Source of the DNA: Prodigiosinella aquatilis | GTDB lineage: Bacteria > Pseudomonadota > Gammaproteobacteria > Enterobacterales > Enterobacteriaceae | Assembly (NCBI GenBank): GCA_030388725.1 | Contig: CP128857.1 | Span: 1,116,001 to 1,180,000, forward strand | Length of the DNA stretch: 64,000 nt | Direction: 5' to 3' | In this document: in pieces, positions 51,655 to 60,524 of the stretch | Layout: the number at the start of each line of letters is the position of its first letter | Numbering within the stretch: the first letter of the stretch is position 1 | The notes under the pieces: model-generated | The model's input: the letters and a program-made list of their open reading frames with translations, nothing else | Database searches by the model: none | What the model was told of the DNA's origin: nothing | Program-made: the position numbers and the translations under genes

Positions 51655-52095
51655 ATGGGTGCAATTTACAAAGGGCTACAGTTCAAAACTGCGCTGGAAG
51701 CACGCTGGGCAGCATTTTTTGACCTTGCTGGCTGGGATTGGCATGTGAATCCTGCATGCGTTGGTGACTGGTCTCCCGATTTCTGGGTCAGTTTTCCGTG
51801 TAGCCACTCGGAATGTAGTCACTACACGTTACTTGTTGCAGTATTACCGATTGATAATATTGAATATTTTAATAATCACCCAAGCTTAAGACATGCTTTC
51901 ACTATCGGAGAAGATCCTCAGGGGATTCATAAACTCGTTGAGGCAGGCGCCGCTTTTGGTAGTAGGCCAGAAGCAACTACTTGGGTATCAGCCCACGGCT
52001 CTGGCGGCGGAACGCACAATGTCCCATTCTTCGTGCCAGATGCCCGTGATCTGTGGAGAAAGGCTGAAAACTTTGTGCTTCGCCAATCGGTTTAG
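51655..52095 (+). CDS. PD-(D/E)XK-like small nuclease-fold protein
   Basis: 146 residues. YKGLQFKTALEARWAAFFDL, then GWDWHVNPA and WSPDFWV, is the pattern of phage and plasmid proteins with a restriction-like fold (Glu in EARW, Asp in PDF). The usual Q/K after PDF is not evident, so activity is uncertain. AGGAG precedes the start. Confidence 0.6.
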   Translation: MGAIYKGLQFKTALEARWAAFFDLAGWDWHVNPACVGDWSPDFWVSFPCSHSECSHYTLLVAVLPIDNIEYFNNHPSLRHAFTIGEDPQGIHKLVEAGAAFGSRPEATTWVSAHGSGGGTHNVPFFVPDARDLWRKAENFVLRQSV

Positions 52096-52302
52096 TGAGA
52101 CTTAATCTTCAGGGAGTAACGTACTCGACGCGTGTGAATGATGGCGAAACGATAATAACGCTTTGCGTCAGCGTTGCATGTCAGGCTATGCGGAAAGAAA
52201 GTGGGACTGTCTCACGTCTTGCTGAAGATGGTACGTGAACCCGGAGGCCGTTCAGTCTTCACAGTTTTGTGAAGAGTCCCCTTCCGCAAGGGAGGGGACT
52301 GG
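52096..52302. other. Noncoding, 207 bp
   Basis: Between convergent genes. CCCCTTCCGCAAGGGAGGGG near 52270 is a small hairpin that may end transcription of the Abi gene. Confidence 0.4.
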
Positions 52303-53304
52303 TCAGATGGTCCGGATAAAATCGGGGCCGATGATGGCAATGATCCGGGTACCGCTGGTCAGGCGGATGATTTTTTGCTGACCGATCCCCCTCAATAATT
52401 TTCTGACCTCTTTACTGCGATACACGTTCAGGTCGAACATCAACTGCGCGCGTCCGATAAAACTCAGCAAACCGTCGTGCGTGGCCAGTGCCTCGAAACG
52501 TAGGTGATGACCTTCAGCCAGAAACGCAGCATGCCTTGCAGGACTGAGCCAGTTCAGAGCCTCCAGCATATCTTTCCATGCCCGACGCAACAGCTGCAGC
52601 GACGCCTGAAGACCATATACCGGGCGGTTGTAATCCGGCGCACCGGAGATCGGATCTTCCTCCTGGAATTTCCAGACCGCTTCATGGTGAGCCAGGCGGT
52701 TACGCAAATCACGTACACGGGTAAATTTCTTTTCCAGCACATGGCGGCGTGTACCGGCCGGTGCACCGGGGAACACCAACGGTAGCAGCTGGGGCCAGAG
52801 TAGCGAACGATTCCTCGGTTCATCGTAGTTTTTCGTCAGAAAGTTTGTCCAGAAACCAAAATCCAGCCCGGAAATCACTCGCTCTGCCGTTGGATCCTTG
52901 CCCGCAGCACGGATACGTTTTGACACCTTACGGATACAATCTTCCTCCCAGGCCGTCCGGTCATAAACCGGTTTGTCGTTACGGATGAGCTTGCGGCCGT
53001 GATCATCCATTTTGTAACGCTTGTTCTGGCGTATCCAGGTCTTGTCACCGATGTAGCGGGGTAAATCAAATATCCAGTTGGCATCGGTACGCCAGAGTCC
53101 GGTTGCTCCGAGCATTGGGTCATGACGAATGCTGTAATCGATGGCATTACGGAGCGTCACCTCAAGGCAGTGCATCAGCGGTTGCATGGCTGCGGAAACG
53201 GCTTTGTTCCAGTTATACCCGCCCAGTTCTTCACCAGGTTTCAGCTTCAGCACGTCAGTGTAAATGTTCAGCCGCCCGGCCGAGATATAGTCTTCCAGCT
53301 GCAT
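52303..53304 (-). CDS. Abi-family (HEPN) abortive infection protein
   Basis: 333 residues. The Abi_2-type pattern is clear: LMHCLEVTLRNAIDYSIR near 43-60, the GLDFGFWTNFL block near 146, and the HEPN RNase motif RNRLAH (201-206) in VRDLRNRLAHHE. HEPN proteins of this kind cut RNA on phage infection. The C-terminal 60 residues look like an added beta domain. It forms a minus-strand pair with the ribbon-helix-helix gene upstream. Confidence 0.8.
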   Translation of the reverse strand: MQLEDYISAGRLNIYTDVLKLKPGEELGGYNWNKAVSAAMQPLMHCLEVTLRNAIDYSIRHDPMLGATGLWRTDANWIFDLPRYIGDKTWIRQNKRYKMDDHGRKLIRNDKPVYDRTAWEEDCIRKVSKRIRAAGKDPTAERVISGLDFGFWTNFLTKNYDEPRNRSLLWPQLLPLVFPGAPAGTRRHVLEKKFTRVRDLRNRLAHHEAVWKFQEEDPISGAPDYNRPVYGLQASLQLLRRAWKDMLEALNWLSPARHAAFLAEGHHLRFEALATHDGLLSFIGRAQLMFDLNVYRSKEVRKLLRGIGQQKIIRLTSGTRIIAIIGPDFIRTI

Positions 53305-53449
53305 ACAGCCCTCCCGGGCTAAACTGAGGGTCAGGTTGACGGGCGTACCAGTTACTGGTAGATTTACCCCATCAAGGCGCGGATTTCTTCGGACCCGTGC
53401 GTTAAAGTTAGTACTGGAAAAGCCATCCCTCGGGGTGGCTTTTCTCGTT

Positions 53450-54046
53450 TCAGATCAGTGGATCGTTTTCAGCCTGCAGAGGCTCAAACCGCATAGCCTT
53501 TCTCATCGTGTTAATTTCATCAAAGAACTGCTTTTCACTGATCCACCAGAAAAGGGTCCGGTGAAATTCCCTCAGCAGCGGTGGCGTTCCACGCCTCGCG
53601 GCTTCGGTGAACAGGGCGAAATACAGGGAAATTCCATGTGGGATCACATCTGCATTCCGGTATACCTCCGCCCGCAGCGTGAGCAGCTCTCTGGCCATTC
53701 CGTCCATTAATATCTGCTGCAGTTGTTCCTCTGAGCTGATCCCTAAAATCCGGCAGTACTGCTGGTTTTCAACCGGCAGCTGCCATTGAAACCAGTGTTC
53801 ATTAAGTCTGGCACCGGTCAGCTTTTCCACTTCTTTATCCATGAGTTTTACCAGTTCACTGGTCCGGACAAAGTTGCCAATCAGATCGCCAAACGTGGCA
53901 GTCAGCAGCTCCTGCACAAAATCACTCTTTGATTTGCCGGCGGCTTTAGCCTGCCGCGTGATAGCTTCATCCACATCAGTACGAACATTACGCACTGTAA
54001 TGGTGTTAAACAACTCAGAGAGGTCTTTTGATTTGGCATCTTTCAT
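53450..54046 (-). CDS. Ribbon-helix-helix protein with long C-terminal domain
   Basis: 198 residues from MKDAKSKDLSELF. ITVRNVRTDVDEAITRQAKA and GKSKSDFVQELL is a ribbon-helix-helix. The helical rest contains WFQWQLPVENQQYCRILG and is not recognised. It could regulate itself and the Abi gene, or be a TraY-like or partition accessory protein. A hydrophobic 24-residue upstream extension is rejected because AAGGGTGCAGG precedes this ATG. Confidence 0.6.
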   Translation of the reverse strand: MKDAKSKDLSELFNTITVRNVRTDVDEAITRQAKAAGKSKSDFVQELLTATFGDLIGNFVRTSELVKLMDKEVEKLTGARLNEHWFQWQLPVENQQYCRILGISSEEQLQQILMDGMARELLTLRAEVYRNADVIPHGISLYFALFTEAARRGTPPLLREFHRTLFWWISEKQFFDEINTMRKAMRFEPLQAENDPLI

Positions 54047-54200
54047 TACCTGCACCCTTTTAATAAAAAATTGACTGCAAACAGACATAATAATTACACA
54101 AGAACACATTTGATGCAATAGTTTATAAGTGCATTTTTAAAGAGAAATTTGATGCACGCAATAAGTTATGATTACTTGCGTAACTCTCTTCATTTTGCGG

Positions 54201-54590
54201 AGATCCGAAAACCCCAACTCCCGGATCTGGAGAATAAATAGATTAAAAATGAAACGATTTTTAAAAATATGCTATAATATACATATGGTTATAATGTCGG
54301 CATCGGTAATTGCGGCGGGTAACTGTATGCTGACTACCTGTAACGGACAAAACAATGGATTGTTCTTTGCATGACTTTAACTAAAGGTGATTAATATTGA
54401 AAATATGATAAGGAAATCAATTATGTCTAATGTAAGTATCAATATCCGCGATTTGAACTCCATTTTTAATTTACTTCGCCGACTCGGGCATCTGCGTCTG
54501 TGGATCTTCGCGGTGGATTGTCAGGCGTATGGCGAGGGGATGTATTACGGCGTGATCGATCAGAATGAGCGGGTTCTAGCCGAATGGGAT
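54201..54590 (+). repeat. 390-bp direct repeat, unit 1
   Basis: Nearly identical to 54612-55001 at an offset of 411 bp, with 21 bp between. Contains an extended -10 (TGCTATAAT near 54277) and the first 56 codons of the following gene. Confidence 0.9.
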
Positions 54591-54785
54591 AGTTCTCCTT
54601 TCTTCGCATGTAGATCCGAAAACTGGTGTTACCGGGTCTGGAGAATAAATAGATTAAAAATGAAACGATTTTTAAAAATATGCTATAATATACATATGGT
54701 TATAATGTCGGCATCGGTAATTTCGGTGGGTAACTGTATGCTGACTACCTGTCACGGACAAAACAATGGATTGTTCTTTGCGTGA
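54423..54785 (+). pseudogene. Copy 1 of the duplicated gene, cut after 56 codons
   Basis: Starts MSNVSINIRDLNSIFNLLRR with AAGGA upstream, then leaves homology after LAEWD and reads on through the leader of unit 2. The chimeric tail is not meaningful. Confidence 0.65.
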
Positions 54786-55001
54786 CTTTAACTAAAGGTG
54801 ATTAATATTGAAAACATGATAAGGAAATCAATTATGTCTAATGTAAGTATCAATATCCGCGATTTGAACTCCATTTTTAATTTACTTCGCCGACTCGGGC
54901 ATCTGCGTCTGTGGATCTTCGCGGTGGATTGTCAGGCGTATGGCGAGGGGATGTATTACGGCGTGACCGATCAGAATGAGCGGGTTCTAGCCGAATGGGA
55001 T
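54612..55001 (+). repeat. 390-bp direct repeat, unit 2
   Basis: See unit 1. The leader also contains a 41-codon frame (MKRFLKICYNIHMVIMSASV...) kept in both units, which overlaps the promoter and is probably not a gene. Confidence 0.9.
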
Positions 55002-55145
55002 GAGCAGTTGAATTGCTGGCAGCTACGCGAGGAGGCCTGGCAGGTCGTTGTCGATCCGCAGGCTGACTATCCGAGAGAAATTTTGGCGGAACTTGTCGAC
55101 GCATCGCAAATTTTTAATCTCAGTCTCATCTGTTTGTTTTGTTAA
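54834..55145 (+). CDS. Duplicated gene, copy 2, nearly full length
   Basis: 103 residues: an N-terminal helix (IRDLNSIFNLLRRLGHLRLW), a beta-rich middle (YGEGMYYGVTDQNERVLAEW) and an acidic end. The last 15 residues (FNLSLICLFC) lie near another junction and may not be native. Family unknown; size and charge recall plasmid accessory or anti-defence proteins. Confidence 0.5.
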   Translation: MSNVSINIRDLNSIFNLLRRLGHLRLWIFAVDCQAYGEGMYYGVTDQNERVLAEWDEQLNCWQLREEAWQVVVDPQADYPREILAELVDASQIFNLSLICLFC

Positions 55146-55223
55146 CATCTGCCAGCTTTAGGCCCGTGATGCTTCTGGTCTGCCCCGGCAGCAGTCCATT
55201 TTTAATAAGGGAGTGCCGTAAGA
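55146..55223. other. Short noncoding junction
   Basis: Between the duplicated gene and a transposon end. It includes GCCGGGGCAG-like inverted pieces; nothing else supported. Confidence 0.3.
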
Positions 55224-55260
55224 GGGGTCTGTGCCCAACCGTACGGAAACGTACGCTAAG
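55224..55260 (+). repeat. Tn3-type terminal inverted repeat (c), 37 bp
   Basis: GGGGTCTGTGCCCAACC to GTACGCTAAG, one base shorter than repeat b. Outer end faces left, so the transposon body lies to the right with the short repeated gene. Confidence 0.72.
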
Positions 55261-55566
55261 TATTTTTGCTTGATGACAGACTCATTACCATCCTCTTCCG
55301 TGAATATGTTTTGCCTTCAAGTATACGATTAACCTGAGCAATGTCCTTTGCACCAATACGAACGAAAATTTCCTCGGCTGAATATTCTTTGGCAAGTTCG
55401 CGTATCGCTCGTACTTGCTCAATCGATAACCTGCCATCGCGGCCACAAATTTGATCAATAGCTCAATCACTATCTCGCGATTTTTCTGCTGCCCAAGGTG
55501 CAGTGAGTCCCTTTCTAGGATGTTCTTTGAGCCATTCACTAACGATTCTATCCCGCTCATCTGACA
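55261..55566 (-). pseudogene. Copy 3 of the repeated short gene, with stop codon
   Basis: Inverted relative to 48145-48456. MSDERDRIVSEWLKEHP is kept, but a Trp codon is TCG and the next is TGA. Not joined to IS3 here. Confidence 0.75.
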
Positions 55567-55603
55567 TGGGGACTGCGGATTGTTTCAGCAATCCATTGCT
55601 CTC

Positions 55604-55777
55604 GGAGATTGAAGTGGTTTACTGAGTTTGGCACCAATTACTACATGCAGTGGTTTATAAACTGAATTTAGCCACTAGATGTAGTATCACCGCCTACGTA
55701 ATGCCCGGACGGAGGGGGGGGCGGGGGCAAAACGGCCCGTTTTTGACTGGTACACTTCCGAAGATCTGCCTATAGTA
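55604..55777 (-). repeat. Repeat X, copy 2
   Basis: Inverted copy of 47689-47866, ending at the same TATAGTA where the terminal repeat (a) begins in copy 1; here the uninterrupted flank follows. Confidence 0.8.
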
Positions 55778-56201
55778 AAAGTCGGAAGCGAGGCGGTGGT
55801 CCGTCGGTAATTGCATGTGGAGATAACGTGGCGCTGAACCTTCGTGCGCGTGTGATGAAAAAATAACTATCCGGCGGGGAAATAATGAGGCCAGGCTGAG
55901 CGTCGTTGTTTCCGTGGCCAGGCAGAGCATTGCGCCTAGACCTGGCTGACAAAGAAAGCACGGAGGCGGACTTGGTTCTCTTCGAGGGTCCCATGTGAAG
56001 CAGCAAACACGGCATCGTGCCTAGTAAAACACGATAGGAAAACAATTGATGGTCAAGACGTTCTTGCATGATTTCTTAACCCTGCTGGGGTATACGGTAT
56101 TAAACACCCCGCTGGCAGACCCGACTTACACTTAAGCCGTTCTAAGAAAACAAGGCCGTGCAACGTAGGGTGTTATGGTAAATAATGAGGGCTATCCTGG
56201 C
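55778..56201. other. Noncoding, 424 bp
   Basis: Frames here lack ribosome sites and look like chance. ACCCTGCTGGGGT and CACCCCGCTGG near 56080-56115 could fold; otherwise nothing supported. Confidence 0.4.
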
Positions 56202-57041
56202 CTATGGAGCCCTCTGAACATAGCTGCCCATTACTTCTTCAATGTCATTAAATAATTCTTCCCTTAACACTAGATAATCAAATAATTCCTTTTCCAGTGA
56301 CTCTATTGTTAAGCTAAATCTCGATGGATCTTTTATTGAGTTTACTAAATTTGATAACACTCTAAAAACTTTAAGAGAGGGTTTCATTATGGAGGGGAAG
56401 GAAGTGAAGACTTCTTTATCCATACTGAAATTCAGTAGGAATTTATAATCATCATTTATAAATATTAGAGAGGCTGAGTAAAGTTTATCGCCTTTCTTTA
56501 TAACGATCTCTTTGTAGGATAGGTATTTTTCAGAAGATAAATCCCACATCAAGCTCAAGTCGCGCTTTGCGAATGAGTTATCATTATCTTTGAAGAGTGA
56601 TGCTGTAATAGCTATCGATAGGTCTTTGTTGTTTATTGCGTAGTTTTTTGGGCAAAGTATTTTATTTATTGCCTTTATTCTCTCAAATGCTGAATATAAA
56701 TCATTGTGCCATCGTTGGGATATTACACCCTTGGTGATGTTTTCTTTGTTAAAGTTAAGTCCAGTGTCAAAAATGAACGCAGCCATCAATGAGTAGGATA
56801 GGTTCTTTATTAACTCAGATTTAAACGGCTCTGCTATTGAATAGTACAGAGATAAAATAAATAAGAGCAAGAGGTATTGTCTTATTTTTCCAGATGAGTA
56901 TATGTAAAGCCGGTACTTATTAATTGATAATTTCATTTTGTAGGGGATTATCTCATTTCTATCGTATCCCCTTCTTGGTGGATCAAAGCAAAAAACACAT
57001 GCAGAAATTAATAATATCAAAAAGATGATCAGTGTAAGCAT
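56202..57041 (-). CDS. AT-rich membrane protein, unknown
   Basis: 279 residues from MLTLIIFLILL with GAGGAG upstream. Helices at 1-16, about 55-75 and 80-100, then a large cytoplasmic domain with SQRWHNDLYSAFERIKAINK. Much lower GC than the ICE genes, so separately acquired. No motif recognised. Confidence 0.6.
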   Translation of the reverse strand: MLTLIIFLILLISACVFCFDPPRRGYDRNEIIPYKMKLSINKYRLYIYSSGKIRQYLLLLFILSLYYSIAEPFKSELIKNLSYSLMAAFIFDTGLNFNKENITKGVISQRWHNDLYSAFERIKAINKILCPKNYAINNKDLSIAITASLFKDNDNSFAKRDLSLMWDLSSEKYLSYKEIVIKKGDKLYSASLIFINDDYKFLLNFSMDKEVFTSFPSIMKPSLKVFRVLSNLVNSIKDPSRFSLTIESLEKELFDYLVLREELFNDIEEVMGSYVQRAP

Positions 57042-57200
57042 GCTCAGCTCCTCTGTATGCCCACGATGCATGATTGTCTTGAGATTTAACGATCCTCAAG
57101 GTAGTCTTTGTACGTGAACGAAAAAACCGCCCAGCAATGAAGTGAACCCCATATATTGGACACTTTCTTAACGGGCGGCATGAACATGCAAACAGAGCTA

Positions 57201-57503
57201 TCAGCTATTATTTGGGTGCGAATCCCGCCACTGTTTAACCATTTCTTTCGTGACTTCTTTTTTGTAACAGATCGGTGAGTATCCACCCGCTCTACTCCAT
57301 GCACTGCGACCGCCACAGGAGCTGCCATTTCTGGCACTGTTAAAGGGGCATGCACACGTTCCAGGGTATGCCAATATTGATTCATCAATAATGGCCTGTT
57401 TTACCTGTGCGTCGGATACCGTACCCTTTGCTGTGGACATATTGCTAAAAAGGAAAGGTATAAGTAAAGCTGATAACAGGAATAAGCGTGTAGTCTGAAG
57501 CAT
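57201..57503 (-). CDS. Small secreted Cys-containing protein
   Basis: 100 residues with a signal peptide (LFLLSALLIPFLFSNMSTA). The mature part has CACPFNSARNGSSCGGRSAW and SPICYKK, a pattern I recall from enterobacterial hypothetical proteins. The Cys residues probably pair in the periplasm. Role unknown. Confidence 0.65.
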   Translation of the reverse strand: MLQTTRLFLLSALLIPFLFSNMSTAKGTVSDAQVKQAIIDESILAYPGTCACPFNSARNGSSCGGRSAWSRAGGYSPICYKKEVTKEMVKQWRDSHPNNS

Positions 57504-57774
57504 TCAAGTTAACCCCTTAAGAATAATCCTAAGAAGATTGCATTTCTGTACGAGAAATCAACTGAAATAAGTTCTTATTGCGGAGGCTATAGCCTATATA
57601 GGACGGAAATTTCTGGCAGTTCCCGCGCACAATCCCTATTAACTCTATGACATTAATGTATGCCGAAATGCCGGGCTCAGGCCAGAATTGAGGAGCAACT
57701 GCGGCTATCAATCCGGTGCTGGTAAACCCGGAAGAGTTCAGAGCCAGCCTGAAACGTTAGCCAGCCCCTTTATA
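57504..57774. other. Noncoding, 271 bp
   Basis: No gene or repeat that I can support. Confidence 0.4.
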
Positions 57775-58194
57775 TCAGAAGTGACTCTGGCAAGCGTGGC
57801 AATACTGATGGCCAAAATGAGAGTGTATTCCTGTCGCGACCATGACAGAAGACAATTTCTTAGGAGTACCCTCATAACATTTAGGGCAAAATGGGTCATT
57901 TGGTTTCCCGTATACTGGCGTTACCCGGTAGTAAAATCCGTCCCTGAATACTAATTCATCCACGGTGTTCAGTTGAGTCTTGAGAGACGTAATCTCTGCC
58001 TGGAGAGTGTTTATTTCTTGCTGTGCTTCAGCCAGGTTGATCCTGGCATCACTCAGATTCAAATATAATTCACTAAGTTTTAAGCGAAACTCTGCTTCAT
58101 TAAATGCTGCGGTAGCTTCTTTCAGGTCTTTTGCGATATTAAAGGCCAGCTTGACAGCGTTTAAGCCTGCTGTAATAGATGCAATATCAGCCAT
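57775..58194 (-). CDS. Coiled-coil protein with zinc ribbon
   Basis: 139 residues. A long coiled coil (about 22-80, LSDARINLAEAQQEINTLQA and on), then FCPKCYEG and YCHACQS as a zinc ribbon. Seen in genomic islands; function unknown to me. AAGGGAAGAT precedes the start. Confidence 0.65.
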   Translation of the reverse strand: MADIASITAGLNAVKLAFNIAKDLKEATAAFNEAEFRLKLSELYLNLSDARINLAEAQQEINTLQAEITSLKTQLNTVDELVFRDGFYYRVTPVYGKPNDPFCPKCYEGTPKKLSSVMVATGIHSHFGHQYCHACQSHF

Positions 58195-58268
58195 TTATCT
58201 TCCCTTGGTAAACCGATAAGCCCTTCATAATACAGAATTGAGCTACTGAAGAACATTGATTAAATACA

Positions 58269-58317
58269 CAAAAGTGACATTTCAATATTGCACAGACAGG
58301 TGACATTTTAAACTTGC
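58269..58317. repeat. Two direct copies of GTGACATTT...TTGCA
   Basis: AGTGACATTTCAATATTGCA and GGTGACATTTTAAACTTGCA lie 27 bp apart. Repeats of this kind are found at IS21-type ends, but no transposase is near. Confidence 0.4.
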
Positions 58318-58519
58318 AACAACAGTTTAGATTCTCCGAGAGAATGCTTTCGAAAAAAGCCACTCTCCCGGAAAATGGGCAATTATGAACTTCATGTTTA
58401 ATCTATTGAAGATAACGTAAAGCTGATCTACCATCACGTTTGTTGTAACGTTGCCTCGCGCAACACGCCAATGTCCCAGCGGTCTGAGAGGGACGCCTTC
58501 GGGTGATCACATGCCAATG

Positions 58520-58660
58520 CCACCTTAACCTGAGAGGTGGCGCCTTCGGGCGGTACCCTCGTTTAACCTTTGAAAACGAGGATCGCAACAGCGATGAAGG
58601 TTCACTTCACTACGATCTGCTTTATGCAGAATCTTCTATCGCAGATACATTCTGCGAATG
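58520..58660 (+). ncRNA. Run of adjacent hairpins, candidate structured RNA
   Basis: In order: CCACCT/AGGTGG (58520-58540), CGCC-TTCG-GGCG with a UUCG tetraloop (58541-58552), CCTCGTTT/AAACGAGG (58557-58581), ATCGC/GCGAT (58582-58595) and GCAGAAT/ATTCTGC (58626-58655). So many helices in 140 bases without a good gene points to an RNA or to a recombination site. Direction is unknown; plus is assumed because the recombinase gene follows. Confidence 0.45.
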
Positions 58661-59274
58661 TTTTACTCGTTTCGATTTGATGCTTTGACGTCAGCTTCCG
58701 GTTGCAAACTTTGCAGACCGTGGATATGCCAATTTGAAAATTTGGCATCTTCCACGTACGCATTGAGAGCAGAGGAGCGCGGCGTCACTTGCGTTCGAGT
58801 GAAACGAGTACCAAGTGACGCCGCAAGGCGGACAACGTCAACATCACGTAATACGCGGCTTTGAAAGAGATTTTAAGTGTTTTTCACGAGAATCACCAAA
58901 TCGCTCCGTAATTACGTATCCGTTTTGCGTCCGTTTTCACGGACGTCCGCAAAACTTGAAACTTCAACTAATGACTTTTTTAAGTCCTGACTACATGAAA
59001 AAGGAGGACATCGTCCAGGTACTGAGGCGTTCACCGAAACCGGGTGAACGGGGAGCATAAAAACCGTCGCACAGAGTGCTTAACGGGCTCCTGCAACAAC
59101 TCAACACAGCCTCGCCATGCTACACAGTATCTGACGGCCAGGATGGCAAACTAACCGACACGCATGGACGTCTGACCAACGTATTGGTCATCGTTGTGAG
59201 TCTTTCTGCCAGGTGCCACTTATGCGTGGTTCACGGCAGAAAGGCTTTGTCTGAATGTTGCGCAGGGGAGAAGA
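58661..59274. other. Hairpin-rich leader before the recombinase
   Basis: No credible gene. ATGCCAA/TTGGCAT (58726-58748), a 13-bp perfect stem GCGGCGTCACTTG (58779) / CAAGTGACGCCGC (58812), and CTTTCTGCC/GGCAGAAAG (59201-59242) are visible. These may be binding or crossover sites for the recombinase. Confidence 0.5.
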
Positions 59275-60198
59275 ATGAAGCAGAAAAGTACCCGTTCCAA
59301 GATTGAGTGTTTCAGGAAAGCGTTCATTTCGCTTGCCAGAGCCGGGGCAGGGGGATACGCGACTATTGCAGATCGTCAGCGTATTGGGCGTTACTTTCTT
59401 GAACACCTTAACAATACAGGTATCAAGTTACGCAGCGTTGACGCGTTAAAAGTGCGTTACGTAGAGAGTTATATTGAATACCGAAAGAGTTTAAATCTGA
59501 GCAATCGCACTCTGCAGAATGAAATGTCAGTATTAAGGGGGATCTTCAGTGCTGCGGGGAAACACCGGTTGGCAGACCCTAAAAATGAACGACTGAATAA
59601 TAAATCGCTCGGTATTTCAGGTGTAAATCGTGATGGAACGAAAACGGCGTTAACACAAGATGAGTTTTTAAAAGCCTTTAATGAAATTGAAAAACAGGAT
59701 CGCGGTGTGGCTGCCACGATGAGACTGGCCTATGTTTTTGGATTAAGAACGAAAGAGTCGGTTGAGGCCTGCAAATCATTATCAACCTGGAAACAGGCCG
59801 TTGAACGTGGTGATAAATCCATTCGTGTTGTGTTTGGTACGAAAGGTGGCCGTCCCCGTGATACAACAATCATTGATCGCAATGAAGCCCGAAGGGCAAT
59901 TTTGTATGCAGAAAAAGAAGCCCGAGAGCGCAATGGTAAATTTATTGACAAGCCAGGCATTCATCAGGCAATTAACCGGTATCGATATTTTCTTCGTAAA
60001 GCTGGTTTGAATGGTGAGAAAGCACCACATAGCATGCGCTATAATTTTGCCCGCGAACTTTCAAAATATCACAAAGATAATGGTTTTAACGATAGCGAAG
60101 TCCTGGCACTGGTTTCAATGGATTTAGGTCACGGTGATGGCCGTGGGCGCTATATTAAACAGGTTTATTATCGAAATGATGTTGCTGAGGGGGACTGA
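59275..60198 (+). CDS. Tyrosine recombinase (integrase-domain protein)
   Basis: 307 residues. N-terminal SAM-like domain (about 1-110), catalytic R158 (FGLRTKES), HSMR (252-255), H286 (LGHGDGRGRY) and Y near 293-299. Shorter than island integrases and without the arm-binding domain. GGGGAG precedes the start. Overlaps the next gene by one base. The target is unknown; the hairpin-rich leader is a candidate. Confidence 0.82.
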   Translation: MKQKSTRSKIECFRKAFISLARAGAGGYATIADRQRIGRYFLEHLNNTGIKLRSVDALKVRYVESYIEYRKSLNLSNRTLQNEMSVLRGIFSAAGKHRLADPKNERLNNKSLGISGVNRDGTKTALTQDEFLKAFNEIEKQDRGVAATMRLAYVFGLRTKESVEACKSLSTWKQAVERGDKSIRVVFGTKGGRPRDTTIIDRNEARRAILYAEKEARERNGKFIDKPGIHQAINRYRYFLRKAGLNGEKAPHSMRYNFARELSKYHKDNGFNDSEVLALVSMDLGHGDGRGRYIKQVYYRNDVAEGD

Positions 60199-60524
60199 TG
60201 TTAATTCTATTAATCTCGACATTAATCTTATTCGGCGTATTACCAGAAAAGATGCTGGGTGTTGGGTGGGTATTCTGGCGTTATATTTACGATGGTGATG
60301 TTAATATGCCCGACTATTCTGGACTGACGACACGGATATCCTCGGCCATTGTTTTAGATGCAAACTGGCGGGAGCATCAATTCAGTATTGCTGATAGTTT
60401 TATTTACCATGTTGATGTCGATGAGGGTTCATTTAAAAGAAATGTGATTGGGAGTAGAGGTCTATCTTCAGATGAATTTATGTGTAACAAATTTATGTGT
60501 ATTAATTTATGTGTATTAGTGTGA
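60198..60524 (+). CDS. Small membrane protein, 3' end disrupted by IS
   Basis: 108 codons, MLILLISTLILFGVLPEKML as an N-terminal membrane helix, then a soluble domain. The IS1202-like element replaced only the last few codons: joining the flanks across the 16-bp duplication gives ...CINLCVLAQI and a stop. Probably still functional. Coupled to the recombinase. Confidence 0.55.
   Translation: MLILLISTLILFGVLPEKMLGVGWVFWRYIYDGDVNMPDYSGLTTRISSAIVLDANWREHQFSIADSFIYHVDVDEGSFKRNVIGSRGLSSDEFMCNKFMCINLCVLV

Noticed and set aside
54249..54374. 41-codon hydrophobic peptide repeated in both duplication units
   Set aside because: It overlaps an extended -10 promoter and has no clear ribosome site; kept only because the whole unit was duplicated.
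55770..56069. 99-codon minus-strand frame after repeat X
   Set aside because: It extends into repeat X, where the other copy is noncoding, and has no ribosome site.
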